A DNA stretch of 64,000 nucleotides from Pseudothauera rhizosphaerae. Its GTDB lineage: Bacteria; Pseudomonadota; Gammaproteobacteria; Burkholderiales; Rhodocyclaceae. The notes under the pieces were generated by a model. The model made no database searches. It was given only the letters and a program-made list of their open reading frames with translations, and was not told the origin of the DNA. Where the stretch lies: assembly GCF_004801305.1 (NCBI RefSeq), contig NZ_SSOD01000001.1, forward strand, positions 248,001 through 312,000, read 5' to 3'. Made by a program: the position numbers and the translations under genes. Position 1 is the first letter of the stretch, and every line of letters starts with the position of its first letter. Of the stretch, positions 43,140-51,293 are shown one piece after another.

Positions 43140-43745
43140 ATGACCATCCTCACCATTTCCGGCAGCCCTTCCGCCACCTCCCGCAGCCACCGCATCCTGC
43201 AGCACCTCGCCGCCGAACTGCGCGCCCGCGGCGAGCGCGTGGACAGCATCGCCGTGCGCGACCTGCCCCCCGCCGCGCTGCTGGCCGCCGACACCAGGGA
43301 CCCGGCCATCGCCAAGGCCATCGGCCGCGTCGCGGAAGCCCGCGCGGTGATCGTGGGCACGCCGGTGTACAAGGCGTCCTATTCGGGCCTGCTGAAGACC
43401 TTCCTGGACGTGCTGCCCCAGGACGGCCTGGCCGGCAAGACCATCCTGCCGCTGGCCACCGGCGGCAGCCTGGCCCACACGCTGGCGCTGGACTACGCGC
43501 TGAAGCCGGTGCTCTCCGCCCTCGGCGCCCGGCATCTGCTCGCCAGCATCTACGTGGTGGACAGCCAAGTGAAGATCGACGGCGAACTGCTGGAACTGGA
43601 CCAGGCGGTGGACGAGCGCATCGGCGAGGGCCTGTTCCGCCTGCAGGAAACGCTCTCCGTGCGCGAGCGCACCGCCTCGCCCCAGGTGCTGGACCACGTA
43701 GCGGCCGGCGACCGGGAACGCCCCACGGTGCGCTACAGCGCCTGA
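43140..43745 (+). CDS. ssuE: NAD(P)H-dependent FMN reductase (SsuE-like)
   Basis: Flavodoxin-like reductase of 201 residues. Seen: ILTISGSPSATSRSHRILQH near 3-22 (FMN phosphate loop) and the SsuE hallmark GTPVYKASYSGLLKTFLDVL near 77-96. It makes FMNH2 for two-component monooxygenases, most directly the SsuD-like enzyme of the next gene. Starts 75 bp after the hydroxyacid oxidase. Confidence 0.88.
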   Translation: MTILTISGSPSATSRSHRILQHLAAELRARGERVDSIAVRDLPPAALLAADTRDPAIAKAIGRVAEARAVIVGTPVYKASYSGLLKTFLDVLPQDGLAGKTILPLATGGSLAHTLALDYALKPVLSALGARHLLASIYVVDSQVKIDGELLELDQAVDERIGEGLFRLQETLSVRERTASPQVLDHVAAGDRERPTVRYSA

Positions 43746-43768
43746 GACGGCTGGAAAGCCGTAGTTCT

Positions 43769-43797
43769 CATATATCGATAGCAACTTTATTCGATTG
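43769..43797 (+). promoter_or_regulatory. conserved AT-rich upstream motif, site 2
   Basis: CATATATCGATA at the left and ATTCGATTG at the right, 29 bp in all, aligned without gaps to the site at 41827. It lies in the 138-bp spacer before the SsuD-like gene, so that gene probably starts its own transcript under the same control. Confidence 0.5.
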
Positions 43798-43883
43798 GTT
43801 AATTATCCAAAATCCCTAACATGGCGGATGTACCCGTGGGCGGCCACGGACCGGCCGCCGCACTTCAAGCGAGGAAAGACATC

Positions 43884-44984
43884 ATGAGCCTGGAATTCAT
43901 CGGTTTCATCGCCCCGACGGAAAGCAGCGAATCCCTGGCCCCGCGCGGCCCCAACGTGGACCCCGGCTTCATCAAGGCCTTCGCCCAGGCGCAGGAATAC
44001 GGCGGCTTCGACAAGGCGCTGATCGCCGTCAACACCGCGTGGCCGGACTCCTTCGCCATCGGCGCCTGGGTGGCCGCGGCCACCGAGCGCCTGGGCATCC
44101 TGGTCGCCCACCGTCCCGGCTTCCAGGCCCCCACCTTCGCCGCCCGCCAGTTCGCCACGCTGGACCAGTTGAGCGGCGGACGCGCCTCCATCAACGTGAT
44201 CACCGGCGGCGACGGCGGCGACCTGCAGCGGGACGGGGATTACCTCCCCCACGACGAGCGCTACACCCGCACCGACGAATACCTGGACGTGGTCAGGAAG
44301 GTGTGGACCAGCGACAAGCCCTTCGACCACGAGGGCCAGTACTACCGCATCCAGGACAACCACACCCTGGTCAAGCCGGTGCAGAAGCCGCACCTGCCGG
44401 TGTTCTTCTCCGGCGCCTCCGACGCCGCGGTGCGCGTCGCCGCCAAGCATGCGGACGTCTACATGATGTGGGGCGAGACCCTGGAGCAGATCCGCACCCG
44501 GGTCGCCCAGGTGCGTGCCGAAGCCGCCAAGTACGGCCGCGACAAGCACATCCGCTTCTCCATCTCCTTCCGCCCCATCCTCGGCGCCACCGAGGAGGAA
44601 GCCTGGGGGCGCGCGGCACGCATCCTCGCCAGCGCCAAGGAACTGATCAAGGCCGAGAGCCATGCCCGCTTCCGCGCCCACAACAAGAACGTGGGCTCCG
44701 AACGCCTGGTGGACCTGGCCCACGCCGGCAGGGTGCACGACAAGCGCCTGTGGACCGAGATCGCCGCGCTGACCGGCGCCACCGGCAACTCCACCTCCCT
44801 GGTGGGCACGCCGGACCAGGTCGCCGAAGCGGTGGCCGAGTACTACGACCTGGGCGTGGACACCTTCCTGTTCCGCGGCTACGACCCCCTGCGCGACGCG
44901 GTGGAATACGGCCAGGACCTGATTCCGCGCATCCGCGCCCTGGTCGCCGCACGGGAAACCGGCGGCCTGCGCAAGGTCGGCTGA
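43884..44984 (+). CDS. FMNH2-dependent alkanesulfonate monooxygenase-like (SsuD/LLM class)
   Basis: Luciferase-like monooxygenase of 366 residues. Seen: EFIGFIAPTESSE at the start, RLGILVAHRPGFQAPTFAAR and LDQLSGGRASINVITGGDGG near 95-114, as in SsuD, then HDERYTRTDEYLDVV. It uses FMNH2 and O2 to cleave a C-S bond and release sulfite from an alkylsulfonate. The ATG at 43884 follows GAGGAAAG. It is distinct from the second SsuD-like protein at 62093. Confidence 0.88.
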   Translation: MSLEFIGFIAPTESSESLAPRGPNVDPGFIKAFAQAQEYGGFDKALIAVNTAWPDSFAIGAWVAAATERLGILVAHRPGFQAPTFAARQFATLDQLSGGRASINVITGGDGGDLQRDGDYLPHDERYTRTDEYLDVVRKVWTSDKPFDHEGQYYRIQDNHTLVKPVQKPHLPVFFSGASDAAVRVAAKHADVYMMWGETLEQIRTRVAQVRAEAAKYGRDKHIRFSISFRPILGATEEEAWGRAARILASAKELIKAESHARFRAHNKNVGSERLVDLAHAGRVHDKRLWTEIAALTGATGNSTSLVGTPDQVAEAVAEYYDLGVDTFLFRGYDPLRDAVEYGQDLIPRIRALVAARETGGLRKVG

Positions 44985-46159
44985 TGGGCGCCGTCGACAC
45001 CGTCCTGCTCACGCCCGCGGCCCGCGCCGCGGCGCTGGTGGAGACCTTCGCCGGCCGCGCCGCGGCCAACGACCGGGACAACCGCCTGCCGCTGGAGAAC
45101 ATCGCCGACCTGCACGCCGCGGGCCTGCTCGGCCTGACCGTGCCGAAGAGCGAGGGCGGGCTGGGCGGGGGCCTCGCCGACGCGCTCGCGGTGATCACCA
45201 CCGTGAGCCGCGGCGACGCCTCCACCGCGCTGCTGCTGTCCCTGCACTACCAGTGGCACGCGCTCATCGCCGCCTCGACCCGCTGGCCGGCCGCCCTGCG
45301 CGCCCGTGTGGGGCGCGTGGCGGTGGATGGCGGCCTCATCAACGCCCTGCGCGTGGAACCGGAACTCGGCACCCCGGTGCGCGGCGGCCTGCCCGCCACC
45401 CGCGCCCGGCGCGCCGACGGCGGCTGGCGCCTCAGCGGGCGCAAGATCTATTCGACCGGCGCCGCGCTGCTGCACCACGCCGTGGTGTGGGCGGCGGCGG
45501 ACGCGGAGGATGGCGGCGAACCGCTGCTGGGCTACTTCCTGCTGCCGATGGACGCGGCAGGCATCGGCATCGTGCCCACCTGGGACCACCTGGGCATGCG
45601 CGCCACGGTCAGCGACGACGTGGTGCTGGACGACGTGCGGGTGCCGGCCGACCACGCCGTGGACCTGCGCCCGGCCGCCGAATGGGCCGCGCCCGACCCG
45701 CTCATCGCCACCTGGAACCCGGTGCTGATCTCCGCCGCCTACGCGGGCATCCCGGAAGCGGCGCGGGACTGGCTGGTGCAGTGGCTCAACGGCCGCACGC
45801 CCACCAACCTGGGCGCACCGCTCTCCAGCCTGTACCGCTTCCAGCAGGTGGTGGGCGAGATCGAGGCGCTGATCGCGGTCAACCGCCGCCTGCTGCAGCA
45901 CGCCGCCGCCGACTTCGACGCCGGCCGGCCCGGCGACCCGGTGCGCGCGAGCATCGAGGCCGGGTTCGTCAAGCAGGCCGTCACCGGCAACGCCATCCGC
46001 GCCGTGGAACTGGCCGTGGAAGCGGCCGGCAACCCGGCGCTGATGCGCGCCAACCCGCTCGAACGCCTGCACCGGGACGTGCTCTGCAGCCGCATCCACT
46101 CGCCCCAGAACGACATGATCCTGATCCAGGCCGGCCGCGCCGCGCTCGGCCTGCTGTAA
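44984..46159 (+). CDS. acyl-CoA dehydrogenase-like flavoprotein, SfnB/DszC type
   Basis: Flavoprotein of 391 residues with the acyl-CoA dehydrogenase fold. Seen: LPLENIADLHAAGLLGLTVP, GWRLSGRKIYSTGAALLHHA and WDHLGMRATVSDDVVLDDVR. It lacks a clear catalytic Glu in the usual late position and ends HSPQNDMILIQAG, as in the SfnB/DszC sulfur-acquisition group. Several such proteins use FMNH2 as monooxygenases on organosulfur compounds. Its start overlaps the SsuD-like stop by one base (TGATG). Confidence 0.82.
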   Translation: MGAVDTVLLTPAARAAALVETFAGRAAANDRDNRLPLENIADLHAAGLLGLTVPKSEGGLGGGLADALAVITTVSRGDASTALLLSLHYQWHALIAASTRWPAALRARVGRVAVDGGLINALRVEPELGTPVRGGLPATRARRADGGWRLSGRKIYSTGAALLHHAVVWAAADAEDGGEPLLGYFLLPMDAAGIGIVPTWDHLGMRATVSDDVVLDDVRVPADHAVDLRPAAEWAAPDPLIATWNPVLISAAYAGIPEAARDWLVQWLNGRTPTNLGAPLSSLYRFQQVVGEIEALIAVNRRLLQHAAADFDAGRPGDPVRASIEAGFVKQAVTGNAIRAVELAVEAAGNPALMRANPLERLHRDVLCSRIHSPQNDMILIQAGRAALGLL

Positions 46160-46164
46160 CCGAT

Positions 46165-46237
46165 ACCGTTCGCCCTGAGCCTGTCGAAGGGCGATTGGCC
46201 CGCAATAGAGGGCTTCGACAAGCTCAGCCCGAACGGT
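46165..46237. repeat. REPIN/MITE-like palindromic element, copy C
   Basis: Two facing arms, ACCGTTCGCCCTGAGCCTGT and GGCTTCGACAAGCTCAGCCC, lie 5 bp after the SfnB-like stop. The outer CCCGGCAA ends are not recognisable, so this copy has lost or never had the terminal repeats. It may act as a transcript-stabilising hairpin inside the operon. Confidence 0.8.
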
Positions 46238-46285
46238 GGCGAGCAGATCGAAGCTTTCCCAGGCAAACGCCACCGAAGGACCCCC

Positions 46286-47059
46286 ATGAACGCCCCCGAA
46301 CGCAACTTCACCCTCAACGAACCGGCCCCGCGCACCACCATCGAGGAAGAGCGCCGCTACCGCAAGGAACGCCTGGCCGCCACCTTCCGCCTGTTCGCGC
46401 GCCAGGGCTACGACCACGGCCTGGCCGGCCACGTCACCGCCCGCGACCCGGAATACCCGGACCGGTTCTGGGTCAATCCCTTCGGCAAGCACTTCGGCCG
46501 CATCCGCGTCTCCGACCTGCTGCTGGTGGACCACCAGGGCAACATCCTGGTGGGCGACCAGCCGGTGAACAAGGCCGCCTTCGCCATCCATTCGGCCCTG
46601 CACGCCGCGCGCCCGGACATCGTCTCCGCCGCCCACACCCACTCCACCTACGGCAAGGCCTGGTCCAGCCTGGGGCGGCTGCTCGACCCCCTGACCCAGG
46701 ACGCCACCGCCTTCTACGGCGACCACGTGCTGTTCGACGACTACACCGGCGTGGTGTGGGACCAGTCGGAAGGCCAGCGCATCGCCGCCGCGCTGGGCAA
46801 CAAGAAGGCCGCCATCCTGCGCAACCACGGCCTGCTCACCACCGGCCCGTCGGTGGAGGCCGCGGCGTGGTGGTTCATTTCCATGGACAACGCCGCCCAC
46901 ACCCAACTGCTGGCCGAAGCCGCCGGCACGCCGAAGCCCCTGTCCCACGAGGTGGCCAGCCTCACCGCCGGCCAGGTGGGCGGACACCGCAGCGCGGCGC
47001 TGGGCTTCCACAGCCTGTGGGAGGCGCTGGTGGAAGAGGAACCGGACTTCCTGGATTGA
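46286..47059 (+). CDS. class II aldolase/adducin family protein
   Basis: Protein of 257 residues with the class II (metal-dependent) aldolase fold. Seen: YDHGLAGHVTARDPEYPDRF near 42-61, AAHTHSTYGKAWSSLGRLLD with the metal His pair, AILRNHGLLTTGPSVEAAAW with the third His, and MDNAAHTQLLAEAAG. The Glu that completes catalysis in fuculose aldolase is not obvious. Members act as sugar-phosphate aldolases, decarboxylases or oxygenases. Just upstream of a MetY-like gene, as in methylthio-sugar salvage clusters, but the companion genes of that pathway are absent here. Confidence 0.85.
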   Translation: MNAPERNFTLNEPAPRTTIEEERRYRKERLAATFRLFARQGYDHGLAGHVTARDPEYPDRFWVNPFGKHFGRIRVSDLLLVDHQGNILVGDQPVNKAAFAIHSALHAARPDIVSAAHTHSTYGKAWSSLGRLLDPLTQDATAFYGDHVLFDDYTGVVWDQSEGQRIAAALGNKKAAILRNHGLLTTGPSVEAAAWWFISMDNAAHTQLLAEAAGTPKPLSHEVASLTAGQVGGHRSAALGFHSLWEALVEEEPDFLD

Positions 47060-47078
47060 GGCAGGGAGAAACGACACG

Positions 47079-48365
47079 ATGAGCACCGCTTTCGGCAAGG
47101 GCACGCTGTGCATCCAGGCCGGCTACAGCCCCGGGGTGGGCGAGCCCCGCATCCTGCCCATCGTGCAGAGCACCACCTACAAGTACGACGACATCGAGCA
47201 CGTGCGGCGGGTGATGACGCTGCAGGAGTTCGGCTTCAAGTACAGCCGCACCGGCAACCCCACCGTGGCCGGCTTCGAGCAGAAGATGGTGGCCCTGGAA
47301 GGCGGCACCGCCGCGGTGGCGACCGCCTCGGGCCAGGCCGCCAACCTGCTCGCGCTGACCAACATCTGCCGCGCCGGCGACCACATCCTGGCGCCGGCCA
47401 CGCTGTACGGGGGTTCGTACTCGCTGCTGCACACCACGTTGCCCAAGTTCGGCATCGAGGCCACCCTCTTCGACCCGCAGGCCAGCCCCCGCGCCATCGC
47501 CCGCCTGGTGCGGCCCAACACCCGCGTGCTGTTCGGCGAGACCATCGGCAACCCGGGCCTGAACGTGCTGGACTTCGCCAAGCTGTCCGCGCTGGCGCGC
47601 CGCTTCGACCTGCCCTTCGTGGTGGACAACACGCTGGCCACACCGCTGCTGTGCAACCCGCTGCGCCACGGGGCGAACATCGTCACCCACTCGGCCACCA
47701 AGTACATCGACGGCCACGCCACCAGCGTGGGCGGCATCGTCATCGACGGCGGCAACTACGACTGGAACAACGGCAAGTTCCCCGACTTCACCGAACCGGA
47801 CCCCAGCTACAACGGCGTCAGCTACACCGGGCAGTTCCCGAACTCGCCCTTCCTGATCAAGGCGCGGGCGCAGATCCTGCGCGATTTCGGCGCCTGCCTG
47901 AACCCGCACAACGCCTTCTTCTTCAACCTGGGGCTGGAAACCCTGCACCTGCGCATGGAACGCCACGGCGCCAACGCGCTGGCCCTGGCGCGCTTCCTGG
48001 AAAAGCATCCGCAGGTCGCGTGGGTCAACTACCCCGGCCTGAACCCGGCGGGCCGGCGGCGCATCGCCCGCCATTTCAACGCCCGCAACGGCAGCGGCGT
48101 GCTCACCTTCGGCCTGCGCGGCGGGCTCCCGGCCATCGACCGCTTCGTCAAGCGGCTGCGGCTCGCGGCCCTGGTCATCCACGTGGGCGACGCCCGCAGC
48201 TCGGTGCTGCATCCCGCGTCCAGCACCCACGCCCAGCTCGACGAGGAACAGCAACGCAGCGCCGGCATCGCGCCGGAGATGATCCGCGTCTCGGTGGGCA
48301 TCGAGGACACCGCCGACATCGTCGCGGATTTCGCCCAGGCCCTGGCTACGGACCCGACCCCATGA
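47079..48365 (+). CDS. O-acetylhomoserine sulfhydrylase-like (Cys/Met metabolism PLP enzyme)
   Basis: Fold-type I PLP enzyme of 428 residues of the MetY/cystathionine synthase family. It transfers a thiol (sulfide, methanethiol) onto an activated homoserine. Seen: PIVQSTTYKYDDIEHV, YSRTGNPTVAGFEQKMVALE, PLP lysine in THSATKYIDGHATSVGG near residue 210, and DARSSVLHPASSTHAQLDEE near the end. The FNLGLETLHLRMERH segment is typical of MetY. It could recapture the thiol or sulfide freed by the monooxygenases. ATGA overlap with the next gene. Confidence 0.88.
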   Translation: MSTAFGKGTLCIQAGYSPGVGEPRILPIVQSTTYKYDDIEHVRRVMTLQEFGFKYSRTGNPTVAGFEQKMVALEGGTAAVATASGQAANLLALTNICRAGDHILAPATLYGGSYSLLHTTLPKFGIEATLFDPQASPRAIARLVRPNTRVLFGETIGNPGLNVLDFAKLSALARRFDLPFVVDNTLATPLLCNPLRHGANIVTHSATKYIDGHATSVGGIVIDGGNYDWNNGKFPDFTEPDPSYNGVSYTGQFPNSPFLIKARAQILRDFGACLNPHNAFFFNLGLETLHLRMERHGANALALARFLEKHPQVAWVNYPGLNPAGRRRIARHFNARNGSGVLTFGLRGGLPAIDRFVKRLRLAALVIHVGDARSSVLHPASSTHAQLDEEQQRSAGIAPEMIRVSVGIEDTADIVADFAQALATDPTP

Positions 48366-49369
48366 ACAAACCCTTCGAAAACGTGGCCGCCACCGGCGCG
48401 GCCCTGCGCCTGAACATCGACGGCGCGCACTATCTCGGCCTCGCCGCGGCGCCCGAGCGCATCGCCCGGCGCCTGTCCATCGCGGTCAGCCCGCGCGCCT
48501 ACCTGCCCGAGATCGACGACCTGCGCAGCGACTGGGTAGCCAGCGTGGCCGTGCCGGCCTTCAAGCTGGTCCGCCAGCGCCAGGGCGTGCAGCCCGCCTT
48601 CTGCGCCATCGGCACCGGCGTCGGCCTGGACGCCCTGTCCGCCATCGAGACCCTGGGCGCCACCCGGGTCGGCATCACCGACGTGCACGAGGAAGTGGTC
48701 GCCGCCGCCCGCGCCAACATCCTCGCCAACCTGCAGCCCACCCATCCCGTCCGCGTCGAATCCGGCCACGGCGACCTGTTCGAGCCCCTGCGCGACCTGC
48801 GTCCGCGCTACGACCTGATCTACGAGAACCTGCCCAACATCCCCATCGAGGACGCCGAGCGCATCGCCCACGCCCGCACCAGTTCCAGCCACCTGCCGCC
48901 CCGCACGGAAGAGATCCCGGCGCTGGTGCGCGCGCAACTGCTGTCCCTGCACTACCTCGCCCTGCAGCAGGCCCACGACTTCCTCGAACCCGGCGGCGCC
49001 GTGCTTTCCATGCTCGGCAGCCGCATCCCGCTCGCGGTGTACGAGGAGATGGCGCGCCTGGCCGGCCATCGCGGCGAAATCTACACCTACGGCTGGAAGC
49101 TCCAGGCCGACGCGGAAGCCGTGCTCCAGGGCCACGCCGCCCAGCAGCGCGCCGGCTACGGGCCCTTCCACTTCTACCGGGCCGGGCACCTGGCCGACGC
49201 CTTCGCCGGCGTGGATCTGGCCACCTCGGGCGAACAGGCCCACGCCATCGAGGCCCGCCTCGCCCCCGCCCGCCTGGACCCGCAGCAGGCCTGGGACGCG
49301 CTGCAGCGCGGCGAGCCCATCGGCCACACCTTCGTCGTGCTGCGCTCCCGACCGGAGCGCAGCGCATGA
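48362..49369 (+). CDS. class I SAM-dependent methyltransferase
   Basis: Protein of 335 residues. SAM-binding motif I is FCAIGTGVGLDALSAIETLG near 79-98. The HemK/PrmA-like catalytic loop reads IYENLPNIPIED instead of NPPY, so it is probably not an N5-glutamine methyltransferase. DFLEPGGAVLSMLGSRIP is the post-motif strand. ATGA overlaps at both ends couple it to the MetY-like and cupin genes. A role in methylating a thiol or sulfide is plausible from context only. Confidence 0.75.
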   Translation: MNKPFENVAATGAALRLNIDGAHYLGLAAAPERIARRLSIAVSPRAYLPEIDDLRSDWVASVAVPAFKLVRQRQGVQPAFCAIGTGVGLDALSAIETLGATRVGITDVHEEVVAAARANILANLQPTHPVRVESGHGDLFEPLRDLRPRYDLIYENLPNIPIEDAERIAHARTSSSHLPPRTEEIPALVRAQLLSLHYLALQQAHDFLEPGGAVLSMLGSRIPLAVYEEMARLAGHRGEIYTYGWKLQADAEAVLQGHAAQQRAGYGPFHFYRAGHLADAFAGVDLATSGEQAHAIEARLAPARLDPQQAWDALQRGEPIGHTFVVLRSRPERSA

Positions 49370-50016
49370 GCACGTATTCGCTATCGCACGCCGCCGCCGC
49401 GGTCCAGGTCCTGCGCCGCCACCTGGAGCGGCGCGCGCCCGGCGACGACGCCCTCGGCCACGAGCTGGCCGGCATCCTGCACCACCTGCGCGAAGTCGGG
49501 TTCGGCGACGGCCTCGCCCACGGCAGCGGCCATCCGGTGGCCGCGCTGCTGGATGGCGAGCTGCCGTCCCGCAACGGCCGCGTGGCCGACGTGGTGGCCG
49601 CCTTCCGCCCCCTCTTCGCCGCCCTGCCCTGGCGCTACGGCTACACCCCGCGGCCCGACTTCCCCGGCCTGGAAACGCGCATGGCGTGGGCCGAGCTGGT
49701 CGGACCGCTGGCCCCCTTCCGCAGCGACCGCGCATGCCTGGGCCTGACCTTCATCGCCCCCCGCACGCGCTACCCGGAGCATTTCCACCCGGCGGTGGAA
49801 ACCTACTTCGTCCTCAGCGGCACCGCCCGCTGGACCGCCGCCGGCGTCACCCACGAACGCGTGCCCGGAGACTGGGTCCTGCACCCCTCGGACATCATCC
49901 ACGTCATGGAAACCGGCGACGAACCCCTGCTGGCCGCCTACACCTGGAGCGGGGACATCGTCTCGCCGTCGGTCTATCCGCAGGCGGCAGAAGTCAGCTA
50001 TCAACCCGGCAACTGA
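49366..50016 (+). CDS. DMSP lyase-like cupin (DddQ/DddL/DddW superfamily)
   Basis: Cupin of 216 residues with an N-terminal helical part and a C-terminal metal-binding barrel. Candidate ligands are H139, H141 and E145 with Y147 in PEHFHPAVETYFVLSG, and H179 in HPSDIIHVMETGD. YTWSGD follows, as in the dimethylsulfoniopropionate lyase family, which releases dimethyl sulfide and acrylate. Related cupins with other substrates exist. The last residues, QPGN plus the stop, lie inside repeat copy D. ATGA overlap with the methyltransferase gene. Confidence 0.72.
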   Translation: MSTYSLSHAAAAVQVLRRHLERRAPGDDALGHELAGILHHLREVGFGDGLAHGSGHPVAALLDGELPSRNGRVADVVAAFRPLFAALPWRYGYTPRPDFPGLETRMAWAELVGPLAPFRSDRACLGLTFIAPRTRYPEHFHPAVETYFVLSGTARWTAAGVTHERVPGDWVLHPSDIIHVMETGDEPLLAAYTWSGDIVSPSVYPQAAEVSYQPGN

Positions 50017-50143
50017 ATACACCACAACCGTTCGGGCTGAGCTTGTCGAAGCCCGCTTGATGCAACGCCCTTCGACAGGCCTGTCCTGAGCGAAGCCGAA
50101 GGGCTCAGGGCGAACGGTGTTGCCTGAATGGTTGCCGGGTTAA
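50001..50143. repeat. REPIN/MITE-like palindromic element, copy D
   Basis: A 143-bp element with near-perfect terminal inverted repeats TCAACCCGGCAA and TTGCCGGGTTAA. Inner arms are CCGTTCGGGCTGAGCTTGTC and CCCTTCGACAGG, the second arm lengthened by an inserted CTGTCCTGAGCGAAGCCGAA-type variant. It lies between convergent genes and provides the stop codon of both: TGA of the cupin at 50014-50016 and TAA of ExbD at 50140-50142. Confidence 0.87.
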
Positions 50144-50568
50144 TAGTCATCCCCTTCGCCCGCGACGGTGACGAAGCCCATCTTCCTCACACCCGCGTTG
50201 CGCGCCGCCGCCATCACCTGGGCCAGCCGCTCGTAGCGCGTGGCGCGGTCCGCGCGCAGGTGCAGCTCCGGCTGCGGCTGCGCGGCGGCGGCCTGCGCCA
50301 GCCGGGCGTCGAGCACCTCCGCGGGCAGTTCCTCGCCGTTCCAGTACAGCCTGTCCTGCGCGTCGAGCGCGAGCGTCACGGTTTCCGGCCGCTCCGGGTC
50401 CGCCGTGGCGGCGGCCTGGGGCAGGTCGATGCGCACCGCGTGGGTGAGCAGGGGCGCGGTGATCATGAACACGATCAGCAGCACCAGCATCACGTCGATC
50501 AGCGGCACCATGTTGATCTCGCGCACGGGCTCCGTCCCGCTGCCGGGACCCAGACCGCCGAACGCCAT
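50140..50568 (-). CDS. exbD: ExbD/TolR family biopolymer transport protein
   Basis: Inner-membrane subunit (142 residues) of the TonB energising complex. A single membrane helix VPLIDVMLVLLIVFMITAPL near 21-40 carries the conserved Asp (LID) that senses the proton gradient. The periplasmic domain follows. The start overlaps the exbB stop (TGATG), and the stop codon is the end of repeat copy D. Confidence 0.92.
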   Translation of the reverse strand: MAFGGLGPGSGTEPVREINMVPLIDVMLVLLIVFMITAPLLTHAVRIDLPQAAATADPERPETVTLALDAQDRLYWNGEELPAEVLDARLAQAAAAQPQPELHLRADRATRYERLAQVMAAARNAGVRKMGFVTVAGEGDDY

Positions 50569-51293
50569 CAGTCCTGCCCCCGCGGGGTACGGACGGGTGC
50601 GGCGGCGAGCCGCGCGCCGGTGGTCAGCCAGGCATGCAGATCGTGGGCGAAGGCGTCGAGTTCGGACAGTTCCAGGCGGTTCGCCCGGCTGGCGGCGTTG
50701 TACGCCAGCACCGCCGGGATCGCCACGAACAGGCCGAAGGCGGTCATGATCAGCGCCTCGCCCACCGGCCCGGCCACCTTGTCCAGCGTCGCCATGCCGG
50801 AAACGCTGATGTTCACCAGCGCATGGTAGATGCCCCACACGGTGCCGAACAGGCCGATGAAGGGCGCCGTGGAGCCGATGGACGCGAGCGCGGTCAGGCC
50901 GGATTCCAGGTGCGCGGTGGAAGCGGCGATGGAGCGGCGCAGCGCGCGCACGAGGAATTCGTCCGCATCCAGGGTCGCGGCCAGCGTCCGTGAATCCACG
51001 GGGCGGCCCAGATGCTCGGCCGCCGCCACGCCCTGGCGGGCCAGGGCCGCGAAGGACGAATGCCGCGCCTCGGCGTCGAGCACCGCCAGCGCCGCGCCCA
51101 GCGAGGTTTCCGCCCAGAAGCGGTCCACCGCGCGGACGCTGCGCCGGCCGCGCACCGAGTGCAGCACGCGCAGGCCGATCAGGTACCAGCTCAGGACCGA
51201 CATCGACAGCAGCATCGCCGCCACCGCGCGGATCGCCGCGTCCGACTGCGCCCACAGGTGGGCCAGGCCAAAAGAACCGCTTTCCATGCTCAA
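50568..51293 (-). CDS. exbB: ExbB/TolQ family proton channel protein
   Basis: Proton-channel subunit of 241 residues with three membrane segments (AVAAMLLSMSVLSWYLIGLR, GSTAPFIGLFGTVWGIYHAL, LIMTAFGLFVAIPAVLAYNA). The conserved GLFGTVWGI and AIPA segments are intact. It overlaps the tonB stop by 4 bp. It should energise the receptor encoded at 53929. Confidence 0.92.
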   Translation of the reverse strand: MSMESGSFGLAHLWAQSDAAIRAVAAMLLSMSVLSWYLIGLRVLHSVRGRRSVRAVDRFWAETSLGAALAVLDAEARHSSFAALARQGVAAAEHLGRPVDSRTLAATLDADEFLVRALRRSIAASTAHLESGLTALASIGSTAPFIGLFGTVWGIYHALVNISVSGMATLDKVAGPVGEALIMTAFGLFVAIPAVLAYNAASRANRLELSELDAFAHDLHAWLTTGARLAAAPVRTPRGQD

